Shown here piece after piece: positions 1 through 7,802 of a DNA stretch of 64,000 bases. Made by a program: the position numbers and the translations under genes. A model generated the notes under the pieces. It saw nothing but the letters and a program-made list of their open reading frames with translations, was not told where the DNA came from and searched no databases. Each line of letters opens with the position of its first letter. Position 1 is the stretch's first letter. The stretch lies in contig JAYPQK010000009.1 in the NCBI GenBank assembly GCA_038131955.1, forward strand, positions 496,001 to 560,000. Reading direction: 5' to 3'. This stretch comes from SHAN690 sp038131955. GTDB lineage: Bacteria > Bacteroidota > Bacteroidia > Flavobacteriales_G > Salibacteraceae.

Positions 1-22
1 TCTGAATGGATCGTTTGGGTTT

Positions 23-1144
23 CTAAATGGAATTATTAAGGTGTTCGAGCAGCTTCTTTATTGCCAAATTGATATACAGTCCGGCGGCCACCTTGTTATT
101 TATGCGTGCTTTCTTGTCATCCAGATCTGCCTGTTCTAGTTCACTGTTCCAAGTGGTCATTGCCTTGTTTAACTTATCTTTCGCCAGTTCCTCGTTGATA
201 GACAGCTCTTGAAGACCTTGTGTTGCCATGAGGGCAGCTTGGTCTAGTGCTGAATAATCAAACTTATTTCCTTTTGCGCTGTAGATAGGACTGGTTCGTT
301 CAACCCATCCATATCCCAACTGACTGTTGATGTCTTCAGAGAGAATTGCCAATCCAAAACTTCGAGCCTCGGCTTTTTTAGCGTCCAGCCATGTCTCATA
401 ACCCGTACCATTAACGAATTCATCGAATACAGCTTTCTCCATTTTATCCGTCTTGAATGTGGGGGTTGTTCTGCTTGCGATTCCAGCATTTCCGTTGGAC
501 ACCGTATACTGAACAGAGCCTCGCAGTACAACCTGATCTCCCGCATCTTTTACGGTGTAGTTGATCGGGACATTGATATTGACACTACGATACCATTTTT
601 CTCCAGAGACCTCATCCTTCATGATCAAGGTATATTCTGGCATATTGACATTCAAGGTGTAATGAGCTCCATCAGTTTGCTCGAACCCATCCCATTTGAT
701 GGCATTCGCTATTTCAGATTCAGTGGGAATGTCATTGCGAACTTTTGGCTTTTGTACATATCGTTTCTCGACCTCACGCTTTTCAGGTTTGCCACTTCCG
801 TCTACTAGCATTCCCGTTAGGATCTTTGCTCCCGCTCCTCGGCAGTTGTAAGCTTCCATTGCGGCTTTGAAGTCCTCGTCAGCCTGCTTTCTATCTTCCT
901 CATATTCTTGTTGAGCCTGCGCTTCATCTCGCTCATAGTTGGCCATGGCTTCGTTATATGTATCAGCATAAGGGATGTCGGTTTCCACAGTGTAGGTTCT
1001 GTTGCCTTCTGGAGTCTTGATCAGAGGAAGTCTATAGTACGTGTAGGTTACTTTGTCTCCTTTCGCTCGTTGTGCCTGAGCACTGGAATAGGAAAGGCTT
1101 AAAAGAAAAACAAGAATTAAGGGGATAGAAAATATCCGTATCAT
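23..1144 (-). CDS. Secreted protein of unknown function
   Basis: A 373-residue protein that I do not recognise. The first 25 residues form a clear signal peptide (basic start, long Leu/Ile core, cleavage near AQAQ), so it is exported. Residues about 60-100 are rich in Glu, Gln, Asp and Ala and look like a coiled coil; a second charged helical stretch lies near 320-350. The middle (about 150-240) reads as beta-rich, with alternating polar and hydrophobic residues. There is one Cys (in YNCRG), after the signal peptide, so it is not a lipoprotein. It is divergent from thrS. A periplasmic or surface structural role is possible but not shown. Confidence 0.75.
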   Translation of the reverse strand: MIRIFSIPLILVFLLSLSYSSAQAQRAKGDKVTYTYYRLPLIKTPEGNRTYTVETDIPYADTYNEAMANYERDEAQAQQEYEEDRKQADEDFKAAMEAYNCRGAGAKILTGMLVDGSGKPEKREVEKRYVQKPKVRNDIPTESEIANAIKWDGFEQTDGAHYTLNVNMPEYTLIMKDEVSGEKWYRSVNINVPINYTVKDAGDQVVLRGSVQYTVSNGNAGIASRTTPTFKTDKMEKAVFDEFVNGTGYETWLDAKKAEARSFGLAILSEDINSQLGYGWVERTSPIYSAKGNKFDYSALDQAALMATQGLQELSINEELAKDKLNKAMTTWNSELEQADLDDKKARINNKVAAGLYINLAIKKLLEHLNNSI

Positions 1145-1208
1145 AAGTAATTGTAGATTAGGTTAATAAGGGGTTTAGTGTGAACAATACGAGGCTTTTT
1201 TTTAGATA

Positions 1209-1245
1209 GACCCAAGCCAGGCCACTTGGCATCCGCGCATGGGTC
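1209..1245. other. Potential stem-loop upstream of thrS
   Basis: GACCCA at 1209-1214 pairs with TGGGTC at 1240-1245, and inside it GCCA/TGGC or CCAAG/CTTGG can pair as alternatives. It lies upstream of the likely thrS -7 box, so it is probably not in the main thrS mRNA. On the + strand the stem is followed by CTTCTTTT, so a weak terminator is possible. Function unknown. Confidence 0.3.
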
Positions 1246-1302
1246 CTTCTTTTAGAGTTAATTCTTGCTCAATAGTCAGCCAATTCTTCTCCAGAATAGC
1301 TC

Positions 1303-1310
1303 TACCTTTG
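1303..1310 (+). promoter_or_regulatory. Likely -7 box for thrS operon (TACCTTTG)
   Basis: TACCTTTG matches the Bacteroidota -7 consensus TAnnTTTG exactly. It would start transcription near 1316-1318, about 27 nt before the thrS ATG. No clean TTG is seen 19 bp upstream. Confidence 0.5.
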
Positions 1311-1343
1311 CCGCCCTTTGAAAGGATTAGAAATAGGACAGAA

Positions 1344-3284
1344 ATGAGCAACATCAACATTACGCTGCCAGATGGTTCGGTGAAGGAATACCCGCAGGGT
1401 ACTTCCGCATTGGATATTGCGCGTTCGATCAGTGAAGGCCTAGCGAGAAATGTGCTTTCCGCGAAGGTGAATGGGAAAGTGTGGGATGCCACCCGCCCGA
1501 TCCAAGAAGATTCGACGCTGACGCTGCTCACGTGGGAAGATGAAGATGGCAAGGCTACGATGTGGCACTCCTCAGCACACTTGATGGCCGAGGCGTTGGA
1601 GTCCTTCTATCCAGGAATAAAACTGGCGATTGGTCCTCCGATCGAGAATGGATTCTATTACGACATCGACTTCATGGGTCACGAGTTTTCAGAAGACGAC
1701 CTTCCGAAGATCGAGAAGAAGATGCTCGAGTTGGCCCGTGAAAAGAATGAGTACGTCCGTCAAGAGATCTCTAAGGCAGATGCGTTGAGCTTCTACGAGA
1801 AGCGCAATGATCCCTACAAGCTTGAGATGATCAACGATCTTGAAGACGGGGAGATTACCTTCTACACGCAAGGAAACTTCACTGACCTCTGCCGTGGTCC
1901 GCATATCCCTCATACCGGATATATCAAGGCCGTGAAGCTGCTTTCAGTGGCGGGTGCCTACTGGAGAGGGGATGAGAAGAACAAGATGCTGACCCGTATC
2001 TACGGAGTCACCTTCCCAAAACAAAAGCAACTCGAAGAGCACCTCGAAATGCTCGAAGAGGCGAAGAAGCGAGACCACCGAAAGTTGGGTAAAGAACTGG
2101 AGTTGTTTGCCTTTGATGATGACGTTGGACCCGGACTCCCTTTGTGGCTTCCTAAGGGTGCCTTCCTCATCGAGAAGTTGGAAGAGTTGGCCAAGGATAC
2201 CGAGCGCAAAGCTGGGTATCAACGCGTCAAGTCGCCACACATTGCTAAGGAGAACTTGTATCTGACCAGCGGTCACCTCCCGTACTACAAGGACAGCATG
2301 TTTCCACCTATGGAGCTGGACGGGTCGACCTACTACCTGAAGGCGATGAACTGCCCGCACCACCACAAGATCTTCGACGCGACTCCAAAGAGCTACAAGG
2401 ATCTTCCATTGCGCTTGGCGGAGTATGGAACCTGTTATCGCTACGAGAAATCAGGTGAACTCTTCGGTTTAATGCGTGTGCGCAGCTTGCAGATGAACGA
2501 CGCGCATATCTACTGTACCAAAGAGCAATTCGAGCAGGAGTTCAAGGCAGTGAACGATATGTACCTCAAGTACTTCAAGATCTTCGGTATCGAGAAGTAC
2601 GTCATGCGATTCTCAACCCATGATCCGGCACGCTTAGGAAAGAAATACGTAGACCAACCGGAGCTTTGGAAAGAGACGGAAGACATGGTGCGTAAGGTGC
2701 TTGTGGATTCTGGTATCCCATTCAAGGAAGTGGCAGACGAAGCAGCATTCTATGGACCAAAGATCGATGTGCAGGTCTACAGTGCCATTGGACGTGAGTT
2801 CACCCTCGCTACCAACCAGGTCGATTTTGCCCAACCTTTGAGCTTTGATCTTACTTACACCACCTCCGATAACCAACAAGAACACCCGATCGTAATCCAC
2901 CGCGCACCACTTGGTACGCATGAGCGATTCATCGGCTTCTTGATCGAGCACTATGCCGGTAAGTTTCCACTTTGGTTGACCCCTGAGCAGGTGCGGATTT
3001 TACCGATCAGTGAAAAATTCAACGACGGATGTAAAAACATTTTACAATCCCTTGAAAATTACGATATTCGCGCCTCCGTTGACGACCGTGGGGAAAAGAT
3101 CGGTAAAAAGATTCGCGAAGCGGAACTCGCCAAGGTGCCATTGATGTTGGTGATTGGTGAGAAAGAGATCGCTGAGGGTAAGGTTTCAGTGAGAAAGCAA
3201 GGCGAAGGAGATCAAGGATCCATGACCGTCGAGGAATTCGCTCAGTTCGTTCAGAACGAGGTGAAACATCAATTAGAAGTTTAA
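1344..3284 (+). CDS. thrS: Threonyl-tRNA synthetase
   Basis: Charges tRNA-Thr with threonine in the cytoplasm. The ATG at 1344 gives 646 residues, the usual length, and begins directly with the TGS domain (MSNINITLPDGS, residues 1-62). An upstream in-frame start at 1239 would add 35 unrelated residues and lie ahead of the likely promoter. The editing-domain zinc-type motif HSSAHLMAEAL follows near residue 73. The class II catalytic core includes the zinc Cys in KAMNCPHHH, and motif 3 reads HRAPLGTHERFIGF. The anticodon-binding domain ends the protein. It is first in an operon with infC, rpmI and rplT, the classic translation cluster; infC opens in the same frame straight after the thrS stop. 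Confidence 0.97.
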   Translation: MSNINITLPDGSVKEYPQGTSALDIARSISEGLARNVLSAKVNGKVWDATRPIQEDSTLTLLTWEDEDGKATMWHSSAHLMAEALESFYPGIKLAIGPPIENGFYYDIDFMGHEFSEDDLPKIEKKMLELAREKNEYVRQEISKADALSFYEKRNDPYKLEMINDLEDGEITFYTQGNFTDLCRGPHIPHTGYIKAVKLLSVAGAYWRGDEKNKMLTRIYGVTFPKQKQLEEHLEMLEEAKKRDHRKLGKELELFAFDDDVGPGLPLWLPKGAFLIEKLEELAKDTERKAGYQRVKSPHIAKENLYLTSGHLPYYKDSMFPPMELDGSTYYLKAMNCPHHHKIFDATPKSYKDLPLRLAEYGTCYRYEKSGELFGLMRVRSLQMNDAHIYCTKEQFEQEFKAVNDMYLKYFKIFGIEKYVMRFSTHDPARLGKKYVDQPELWKETEDMVRKVLVDSGIPFKEVADEAAFYGPKIDVQVYSAIGREFTLATNQVDFAQPLSFDLTYTTSDNQQEHPIVIHRAPLGTHERFIGFLIEHYAGKFPLWLTPEQVRILPISEKFNDGCKNILQSLENYDIRASVDDRGEKIGKKIREAELAKVPLMLVIGEKEIAEGKVSVRKQGEGDQGSMTVEEFAQFVQNEVKHQLEV

Positions 3285-3299
3285 CTAATAGAAGTAGAT

Positions 3300-3842
3300 A
3301 TTAGAAGACCTTACAAAAAGCCGCTAATAAAGGAGCCTGAGCATCAGATCAATGAGAATATCAGAGCTCCGAAAGTCCGTGTCGTTGGTGAAGGTGGAGA
3401 GCCTAGGGTAATGTCCTCACGAGAGGCCCAGGAACAAGCCAAGAGCCTAGGCTTGGACCTTGTTATGATCTCAGAGAAGGCGGATCCGCCGGTAGTGAAG
3501 ATCCTGGATTACAAGAAGTTCTTGTACGACCAGAAGAAGAAGCAGAAAGAGATCAAGAACAAGGCCCAAAAGGTCGTTGTGAAAGAGATCAGATTCGGTC
3601 CGAACACCGATGAGCATGATTACGAGTTCAAGAAGAAGCACGCGATCAAGTTCTTGGAGGAAGGTTCGAAGATCAAGGCATTTGTGTTCTTTAAAGGAAG
3701 ATCTATCCTGTTCAAGGACAAAGGAGAGATCCTCTTGCTCAAGTTGGCTACTGAATTGGAGGAACTTGGAGTAGTAGAACAAATGCCAAAATTGGAAGGT
3801 AAGCGCATGATCATGATGCTTGCTCCAAAAAAGAAGAAATAA
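3300..3842 (+). CDS. infC: Translation initiation factor IF-3, probable AUU start
   Basis: IF-3 binds the 30S subunit, checks start-codon choice and prevents premature joining of 50S. The first ATG in frame is at 3411, but it would remove a conserved part of the N domain. Reading upstream in the same frame gives (I)RRPYKKPLIKEPEHQINENI followed by RAPKVRVVGEGGEPRVM, a good IF-3 N terminus. No ATG, GTG or TTG exists between the thrS stop (3282-3284) and 3411. ATT at 3300 is the natural choice, as in E. coli infC, where the rare AUU start lets IF-3 repress its own synthesis. From 3300 the protein is 180 residues, a normal length. ATA at 3288 is the alternative. The family call is firm; the start codon is inferred. 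Confidence 0.93.
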   Translation: MRRPYKKPLIKEPEHQINENIRAPKVRVVGEGGEPRVMSSREAQEQAKSLGLDLVMISEKADPPVVKILDYKKFLYDQKKKQKEIKNKAQKVVVKEIRFGPNTDEHDYEFKKKHAIKFLEEGSKIKAFVFFKGRSILFKDKGEILLLKLATELEELGVVEQMPKLEGKRMIMMLAPKKKK

Positions 3843-3874
3843 GAATTCATCAAACGTTCAATAAATAGGAAGCG

Positions 3875-4072
3875 ATGCCTAAAATGAAGACCAACTCCAG
3901 CGCTAAGAAGCGATTCCGCTTCACCGGTACTGGTAAGATCAAAAGGAAGCACGCGTTCAAGAGCCACATCTTGACGAAGAAGTCTACGGACCGAAAGCGT
4001 CGATTGACTCATGCCACGCTTGTACATCCTGCTGACCGTGAGAACATCCTAAAACTCATGGCCCTTAAATAA
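3875..4072 (+). CDS. rpmI: 50S ribosomal protein L35
   Basis: A 65-residue basic protein starting MPKMKTNSSAKKRFRFTGTG, the standard L35 N terminus, with RKRRLTHATLV in the middle. It is a late-assembling 50S protein. It sits 32 bp after infC and 98 bp before rplT, the conserved order. The spacer to rplT holds a stem-loop that may be an L20 target. Confidence 0.97.
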   Translation: MPKMKTNSSAKKRFRFTGTGKIKRKHAFKSHILTKKSTDRKRRLTHATLVHPADRENILKLMALK

Positions 4073-4077
4073 AGGTT

Positions 4078-4097
4078 TGTTCATCGCAAGGTGAACA
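4078..4097 (+). promoter_or_regulatory. GNRA-capped stem-loop between rpmI and rplT, candidate L20 operator
   Basis: TGTTCATC (4078-4085) pairs with GGTGAACA (4090-4097) around a GCAA tetraloop, an 8-bp stem with one G-T pair. No T-run follows, so it is not a terminator. In other bacteria L20 represses its own operon by binding mRNA that mimics 23S rRNA; the position here suits that role but no homology is shown. Confidence 0.4.
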
Positions 4098-4170
4098 TTG
4101 TGTTTAACCCGGTTGCGAGTCTTAAGTCCCGAAAAACAAAAGGGCGCTTTCAACCAAAAACAAAAGAGAA

Positions 4171-4515
4171 ATGCCAAGATCAGTAAATAGTGTAGCGTCA
4201 AGAGCACGCCGCAAAAAAATCATGAAGCAGGCCAAAGGATACTTTGGTCGCCGCAAGAATGTTTGGACCGTAGCAAAGAATGCTGTAGAGAAAGGAATGC
4301 AGTATTCTTACGTAGGTCGTAAGCACAAAAAGAGAAATTTCCGTAGCCTTTGGATCCAACGTATCAATGCCGGAACGCGAGAGCACGGTATGTCGTACAG
4401 CGAATTCATGGGTAAGCTCAACAAGAGTGGTGTCGAGCTAAACCGAAAGGTGTTGGCTGACCTTGCCATGAACCACCCAGAGGCGTTCAAGGCTGTAGTT
4501 GAGAAAGTGAAGTAA
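4171..4515 (+). CDS. rplT: 50S ribosomal protein L20
   Basis: 114 residues, the usual length. It begins MPRSVNSVASRARRKKIMKQ and continues AKGYFGRRKNVW, then an alpha-helical rRNA-binding domain with SLWIQRINAGTREHGMSYSEF and the C-terminal globular domain. L20 is needed early in 50S assembly and in many bacteria represses its own operon. It is the last gene of the thrS-infC-rpmI-rplT operon and is followed by a strong terminator. Confidence 0.97.
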   Translation: MPRSVNSVASRARRKKIMKQAKGYFGRRKNVWTVAKNAVEKGMQYSYVGRKHKKRNFRSLWIQRINAGTREHGMSYSEFMGKLNKSGVELNRKVLADLAMNHPEAFKAVVEKVK

Positions 4516-4543
4516 ATAACTCGAACGTTTTGATGAACTTGAA

Positions 4544-4566
4544 GGGGGCTTATGGCCCCCTTTTTT
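4544..4566 (+). terminator. Rho-independent terminator after rplT
   Basis: GGGGGC, a short TTATG-type loop, GCCCCC and a run of six T. It closes the thrS-infC-rpmI-rplT operon. Confidence 0.9.
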
Positions 4567-4601
4567 GTTAAATTCGTTAGCTAAACCGAAAACGCCCCGT
4601 G

Positions 4602-6353
4602 ATGAAGAAAGCACTACTATTGAGCGGATTGAGCCTGATGTATGTGATGAGCATGATGGCTCAAAGTGAGCCTAGCAAACCTACCTACGAGAAACAAGTA
4701 TATATCAATGGAGATGGCGACATCTTCGTTCAGAAAGAACTTCCGATGTACCTGAAGTTCTCCACTACCCCGGATGGTAAGGACTACGACCTGAAATCCA
4801 CCAACCCAAAGTATGGTGAACCGATGTACCTCGATACGGAAGGACCCAACTTCATTCGCAGCAAGTGGGCCGTGGATCCGGAAACGGGTCGTGCCGCTCA
4901 GCCGCAGCAAGAAGTGCTTTATGAAGTCAATGCCGATGGCTTAGCTCCGGTGACTTCACTTCGCTTTGACGGAGCTCCTAGATACGCGAGCGGCGGAACG
5001 GTCTACTATGGAAAGAATCTTTCTTTCTCCCTCACCTCGCGAGACGGCGTGTCGGGTGTGAAGTCGACCCAATATGCCCTCGGTGGCGGATACAACGACT
5101 ACAGTTCGGATGTCAACGTAAGCAAGGAAGGTGCTCAAACGCTCTACTACTACGCGGTTGATTTTGTGGGTAACGCTGAGAATACAAAGTCTTCAGCCTT
5201 TACGGTTGATTTGACCGCTCCTAAGACCAATTACGAAGTGGTGGGCATCAATAAGGACGGAAATATCCTCGCTCCTTCTGCAAACGTAAAGCTGACCAGT
5301 ACGGATAACTTGTCTGGTGTGCGTACAATGTACTACACCTTCGATGGGAACAATGCTCGTGTGTATTCAGGACCAGTCAACGTAGGCGGATTGAGCGACG
5401 GTGAGCACACCATCAAGTACTATGCAGTAGATAACGTGAAGAATATGGAAGGCGGAGAAGGTGGTGCCTCTGCCTCGACTTTCAAGTTCTACATGGATAA
5501 GACCCCACCGGTTCCAACGCACAAGGTGAACGGCGACCAATACAAAGGAAACTACCTCTTCATCTCTTCTCGTACGACCATCTCATTGGCGGCCACAGAC
5601 AACAAGGCAGGGGTGAAGAACATCTATTACCGAATCGACGGTGGTGAACGCAATACCTATAATGGTGAGTTCAAGATGCCAGCCGTGCGAGGCACACACA
5701 ACGTGAAGTACGACGCGAATGACTTGGTTGAGAATTTGAGTAGCAACCATTGGATCAACGTATTCATGGACGTGGATGCTCCTGAAACCGGGATCATCTA
5801 CTCAAACCCTCAGTTCATGGACCGAGATACACTCTTTGTTACGAAGGATACCAAGATGTCTCTAAGATTCCGCGATGACGCTTCTGGTATCCAGAGGACG
5901 GAGTACCAAGTAGACGGTGGAGGCTTCAAATCCTATGACGCTTTCAGCATCGCGGCAGAGGGGCATCACACCATCGACTTCAAGTCACGCGACAACGTGA
6001 ACAACCAAGAAGAAGCCAAGCACTCAAGCTGCTACGTAGACAACACCGCTCCGGAGATCTTCGTGAAGTTCTCGATCGAAGCCATCGGGAAGAAGAACGG
6101 AAAGCCGGTCTATCCAAACTATACCCGTATGTATGTTTCTTCTACCGATAAGAAGGTCGGTACGGAAACCATTACCTACGGTATGGACGGCGGCGCACAG
6201 CAACTGTACTCTTCACCTCAAACCTTGGATGCTTCCGAGGTGAGCCGCTTCCGCAAGAACAAGAAGTATGAGGTCAAAGTCGTAGCAAAAGACAAGTTGG
6301 GTAACACCAGCGAAAAGACCGTAGAATTCTACGTCGGAAAGGACGCGGAGTAA
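4602..6353 (+). CDS. Secreted protein with five or so OmpL47-like/Ig-type repeats
   Basis: A 583-residue exported protein. The ATG at 4602 starts a signal peptide (MKKALLLSGLSLMYVMSMMA); a GTG one codon upstream is possible. After a leader domain of about 100 residues it carries about five repeats of roughly 90-100 residues. Each has the pattern T..L.A.DN.SGV..(I/M)YY..DG, a short polar turn, then G.H.(I/V)KY.A.D.V.N, as in OmpL47/chitobiase-type Ig-like repeats (for example SGVRTMYYTFDG and GVKNIYYRIDGG). There is no recognisable T9SS sorting domain at the C terminus. A periplasmic or surface binding role is likely; no catalytic motif is seen. It forms its own unit between two terminators. 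Confidence 0.75.
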   Translation: MKKALLLSGLSLMYVMSMMAQSEPSKPTYEKQVYINGDGDIFVQKELPMYLKFSTTPDGKDYDLKSTNPKYGEPMYLDTEGPNFIRSKWAVDPETGRAAQPQQEVLYEVNADGLAPVTSLRFDGAPRYASGGTVYYGKNLSFSLTSRDGVSGVKSTQYALGGGYNDYSSDVNVSKEGAQTLYYYAVDFVGNAENTKSSAFTVDLTAPKTNYEVVGINKDGNILAPSANVKLTSTDNLSGVRTMYYTFDGNNARVYSGPVNVGGLSDGEHTIKYYAVDNVKNMEGGEGGASASTFKFYMDKTPPVPTHKVNGDQYKGNYLFISSRTTISLAATDNKAGVKNIYYRIDGGERNTYNGEFKMPAVRGTHNVKYDANDLVENLSSNHWINVFMDVDAPETGIIYSNPQFMDRDTLFVTKDTKMSLRFRDDASGIQRTEYQVDGGGFKSYDAFSIAAEGHHTIDFKSRDNVNNQEEAKHSSCYVDNTAPEIFVKFSIEAIGKKNGKPVYPNYTRMYVSSTDKKVGTETITYGMDGGAQQLYSSPQTLDASEVSRFRKNKKYEVKVVAKDKLGNTSEKTVEFYVGKDAE

Positions 6354-6377
6354 CATTCTCGATCACTACTTTGAATG

Positions 6378-6405
6378 AGCCCTGATCTATTGATCGGGGC
6401 TTTTT
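6378..6405 (+). terminator. Rho-independent terminator after the OmpL47-like gene
   Basis: AGCCCTGATC, loop TATT, then GATCGGGGCT (one G-T pair) and TTTTT. It closes the gene ending at 6353. Confidence 0.85.
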
Positions 6406-6552
6406 CGTTGATGACCCTCTCTGTTTGATTGATGTATCTAAGGAGTAAAATTGATAAATCGCATGATGAGTAAACTGGATGCCGTCCTAAATTGCACGAG
6501 ACTTATTGAAGGCAGCAACCACCACCCGTTTAGCCTTCATTGAAGATGAAGT

Positions 6553-6726
6553 ATGAGTAAGAAAACTACCTCTTCTGATCTCACTCTAGTTGGGATTGGG
6601 GCCTCTGCAGGTGGATTGGAGGCCATTCAACAGCTTTTCGATCACCTGCCATCGAATACAGGCTTGGCTTTTGTGATCGTGCAACACCATGAGGAACAAT
6701 TGGCCAAGAGAGTGCCTAGGAACTAA
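6553..6726 (+). pseudogene. Remnant of a CheB methylesterase domain (CheB/CheR-type)
   Basis: An open frame of 57 codons with a proper ATG. Its product contains LVGIGASAGGLEAIQQLFDH and then LAFVIVQHHEEQ. This is the N terminus of the CheB methylesterase domain found in chemotaxis CheB and in large CheB-CheR-PAS sensor fusions; GASAGG contains the catalytic Ser. The frame ends after VPRN, when a full domain needs about 180 residues, and the convergent TPR gene begins to overlap at 6723. The catalytic Asp and His regions are absent, so it cannot be active. It is probably what is left after a deletion removed the rest of a sensor gene. The 150 bp upstream show no recognisable coding. Confidence 0.75.
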
Positions 6727-7733
6727 TCAACAATCCTTCCCAATCCCTGCGCGGCCAGATCAAACTGAGGGTTGATCCGAAGGGCCTCACGGTAATCGGC
6801 TTCTGCTTTTTTTAGTTCTCCCATTTGCTCGTAGCTCAAGCCACGATTGTAATATGCTTCTGCATAGCCTTGTGGGCCGAACTGGATCGCCTTGGAGAAT
6901 TGCTGAGCAGCGCTGTCGTATTCCTGTAGTTGCACCAAGTAGACATAACCCTTATTGTACCAAGCGTCAAAGTACTCTCCGGTGATCTCTAGGATGTCAT
7001 CGTAGGTGTTCAACGCGTCTCTTGACCTTCCGATCGTCTGATAGAACAAGCCCTTTGCGTAGTGGGCCTCCACCGACTGTGGACGAACCTTCAACGCATT
7101 GTTGTAGTAATCCTCTGCGATCTCGTGTCCGATGGTAGAGTAGAGAAGGCCGAGCTGCAAGTAGGAGTCGTAGTCGTTCGGGTCCTGTTCGATCGCGGTT
7201 TGAAAACTTGAAACAGCCTTGGTCGTATCGCCGAGGTACTTGTAGTTGAAGCCCTTCAGACGGTAGGCGGTCGAATTGAACTTGTCGAGCAACAACGCCT
7301 CATTGAGATAGCGGAATGATTCGTCCGCATCCTGTACGATCATGTAGAGCTCACCAAGGCGCAAGACCACGTCGATGTCGGTTGGGTTGATCGCGTAGGC
7401 TTTCAACAAGGCATCACGCGAATCGCGGCTCTCCTTAGCGATGAGCTTCAGGTCGGCTAGCAACAGATAGTAGTCGGTCTTGCCGCTATCTAGTTTCAAC
7501 GCGCGACCCACGTCGTTCATGCTCGTAGCTAAATCGCGGGCCTCGTAGTGCATCTTAGCGCGTTGGAAATAGAGATCCGGATTATTAGGGTCTTGCTTGA
7601 TCAGGGCGTTGATGCTGTCAAAAGGCGTGACTTCACTCTGCGTTTGTCCGTCATCGAGCTTTGCTGTGTTCGACTCTTGACATCCCACCACGAAAACGCT
7701 CACTATCGCCGTTAACCAGAAGATCTTTTTCAT
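6723..7733 (-). CDS. TPR lipoprotein
   Basis: A 336-residue lipoprotein. The signal peptide ends in a lipobox, VVGC, with Cys 18 as the lipidated residue. Most of the rest is tetratricopeptide repeats of 34 residues, with clear units such as YLQLGLLYSTIGHEIAEDYY and AYYNRGLSYEQMGELKKAEA. It should be anchored in a membrane facing the periplasm and act as a protein-protein scaffold. A -7 box (TAAGTTTG) ends 4 nt before the ATG, so its mRNA may be leaderless. It is downstream of recA on the same strand, with a terminator between. The partner is unknown. Confidence 0.85.
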   Translation of the reverse strand: MKKIFWLTAIVSVFVVGCQESNTAKLDDGQTQSEVTPFDSINALIKQDPNNPDLYFQRAKMHYEARDLATSMNDVGRALKLDSGKTDYYLLLADLKLIAKESRDSRDALLKAYAINPTDIDVVLRLGELYMIVQDADESFRYLNEALLLDKFNSTAYRLKGFNYKYLGDTTKAVSSFQTAIEQDPNDYDSYLQLGLLYSTIGHEIAEDYYNNALKVRPQSVEAHYAKGLFYQTIGRSRDALNTYDDILEITGEYFDAWYNKGYVYLVQLQEYDSAAQQFSKAIQFGPQGYAEAYYNRGLSYEQMGELKKAEADYREALRINPQFDLAAQGLGRIVD

Positions 7734-7737
7734 GCGC

Positions 7738-7745
7738 CAAACTTA
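7738..7745 (-). promoter_or_regulatory. -7 box TAAGTTTG, 4 nt before the TPR lipoprotein ATG
   Basis: Exact match to TAnnTTTG on the minus strand, followed by GCGC and the ATG (7733). The expected +1 falls at or next to the start codon. Confidence 0.6.
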
Positions 7746-7750
7746 CAAGC

Positions 7751-7779
7751 AAAAGGCCGAACATACTGTCCGGCCTTTG
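7751..7779 (-). terminator. Terminator after recA
   Basis: On the minus strand AAAGGCCGG and TTCGGCCTTTT form a stem of about 8 bp with a 10-nt loop and a short T-run. It lies between recA and the TPR gene. Confidence 0.7.
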
Positions 7780-7802
7780 CGAGTTTTAGGATGCGGTAGA
7801 GA

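Noticed and set aside
1239..1343. Longer thrS with 35 extra N-terminal residues
   Set aside because: The extra residues are not part of the TGS domain and the likely promoter (1303-1310) lies inside them.
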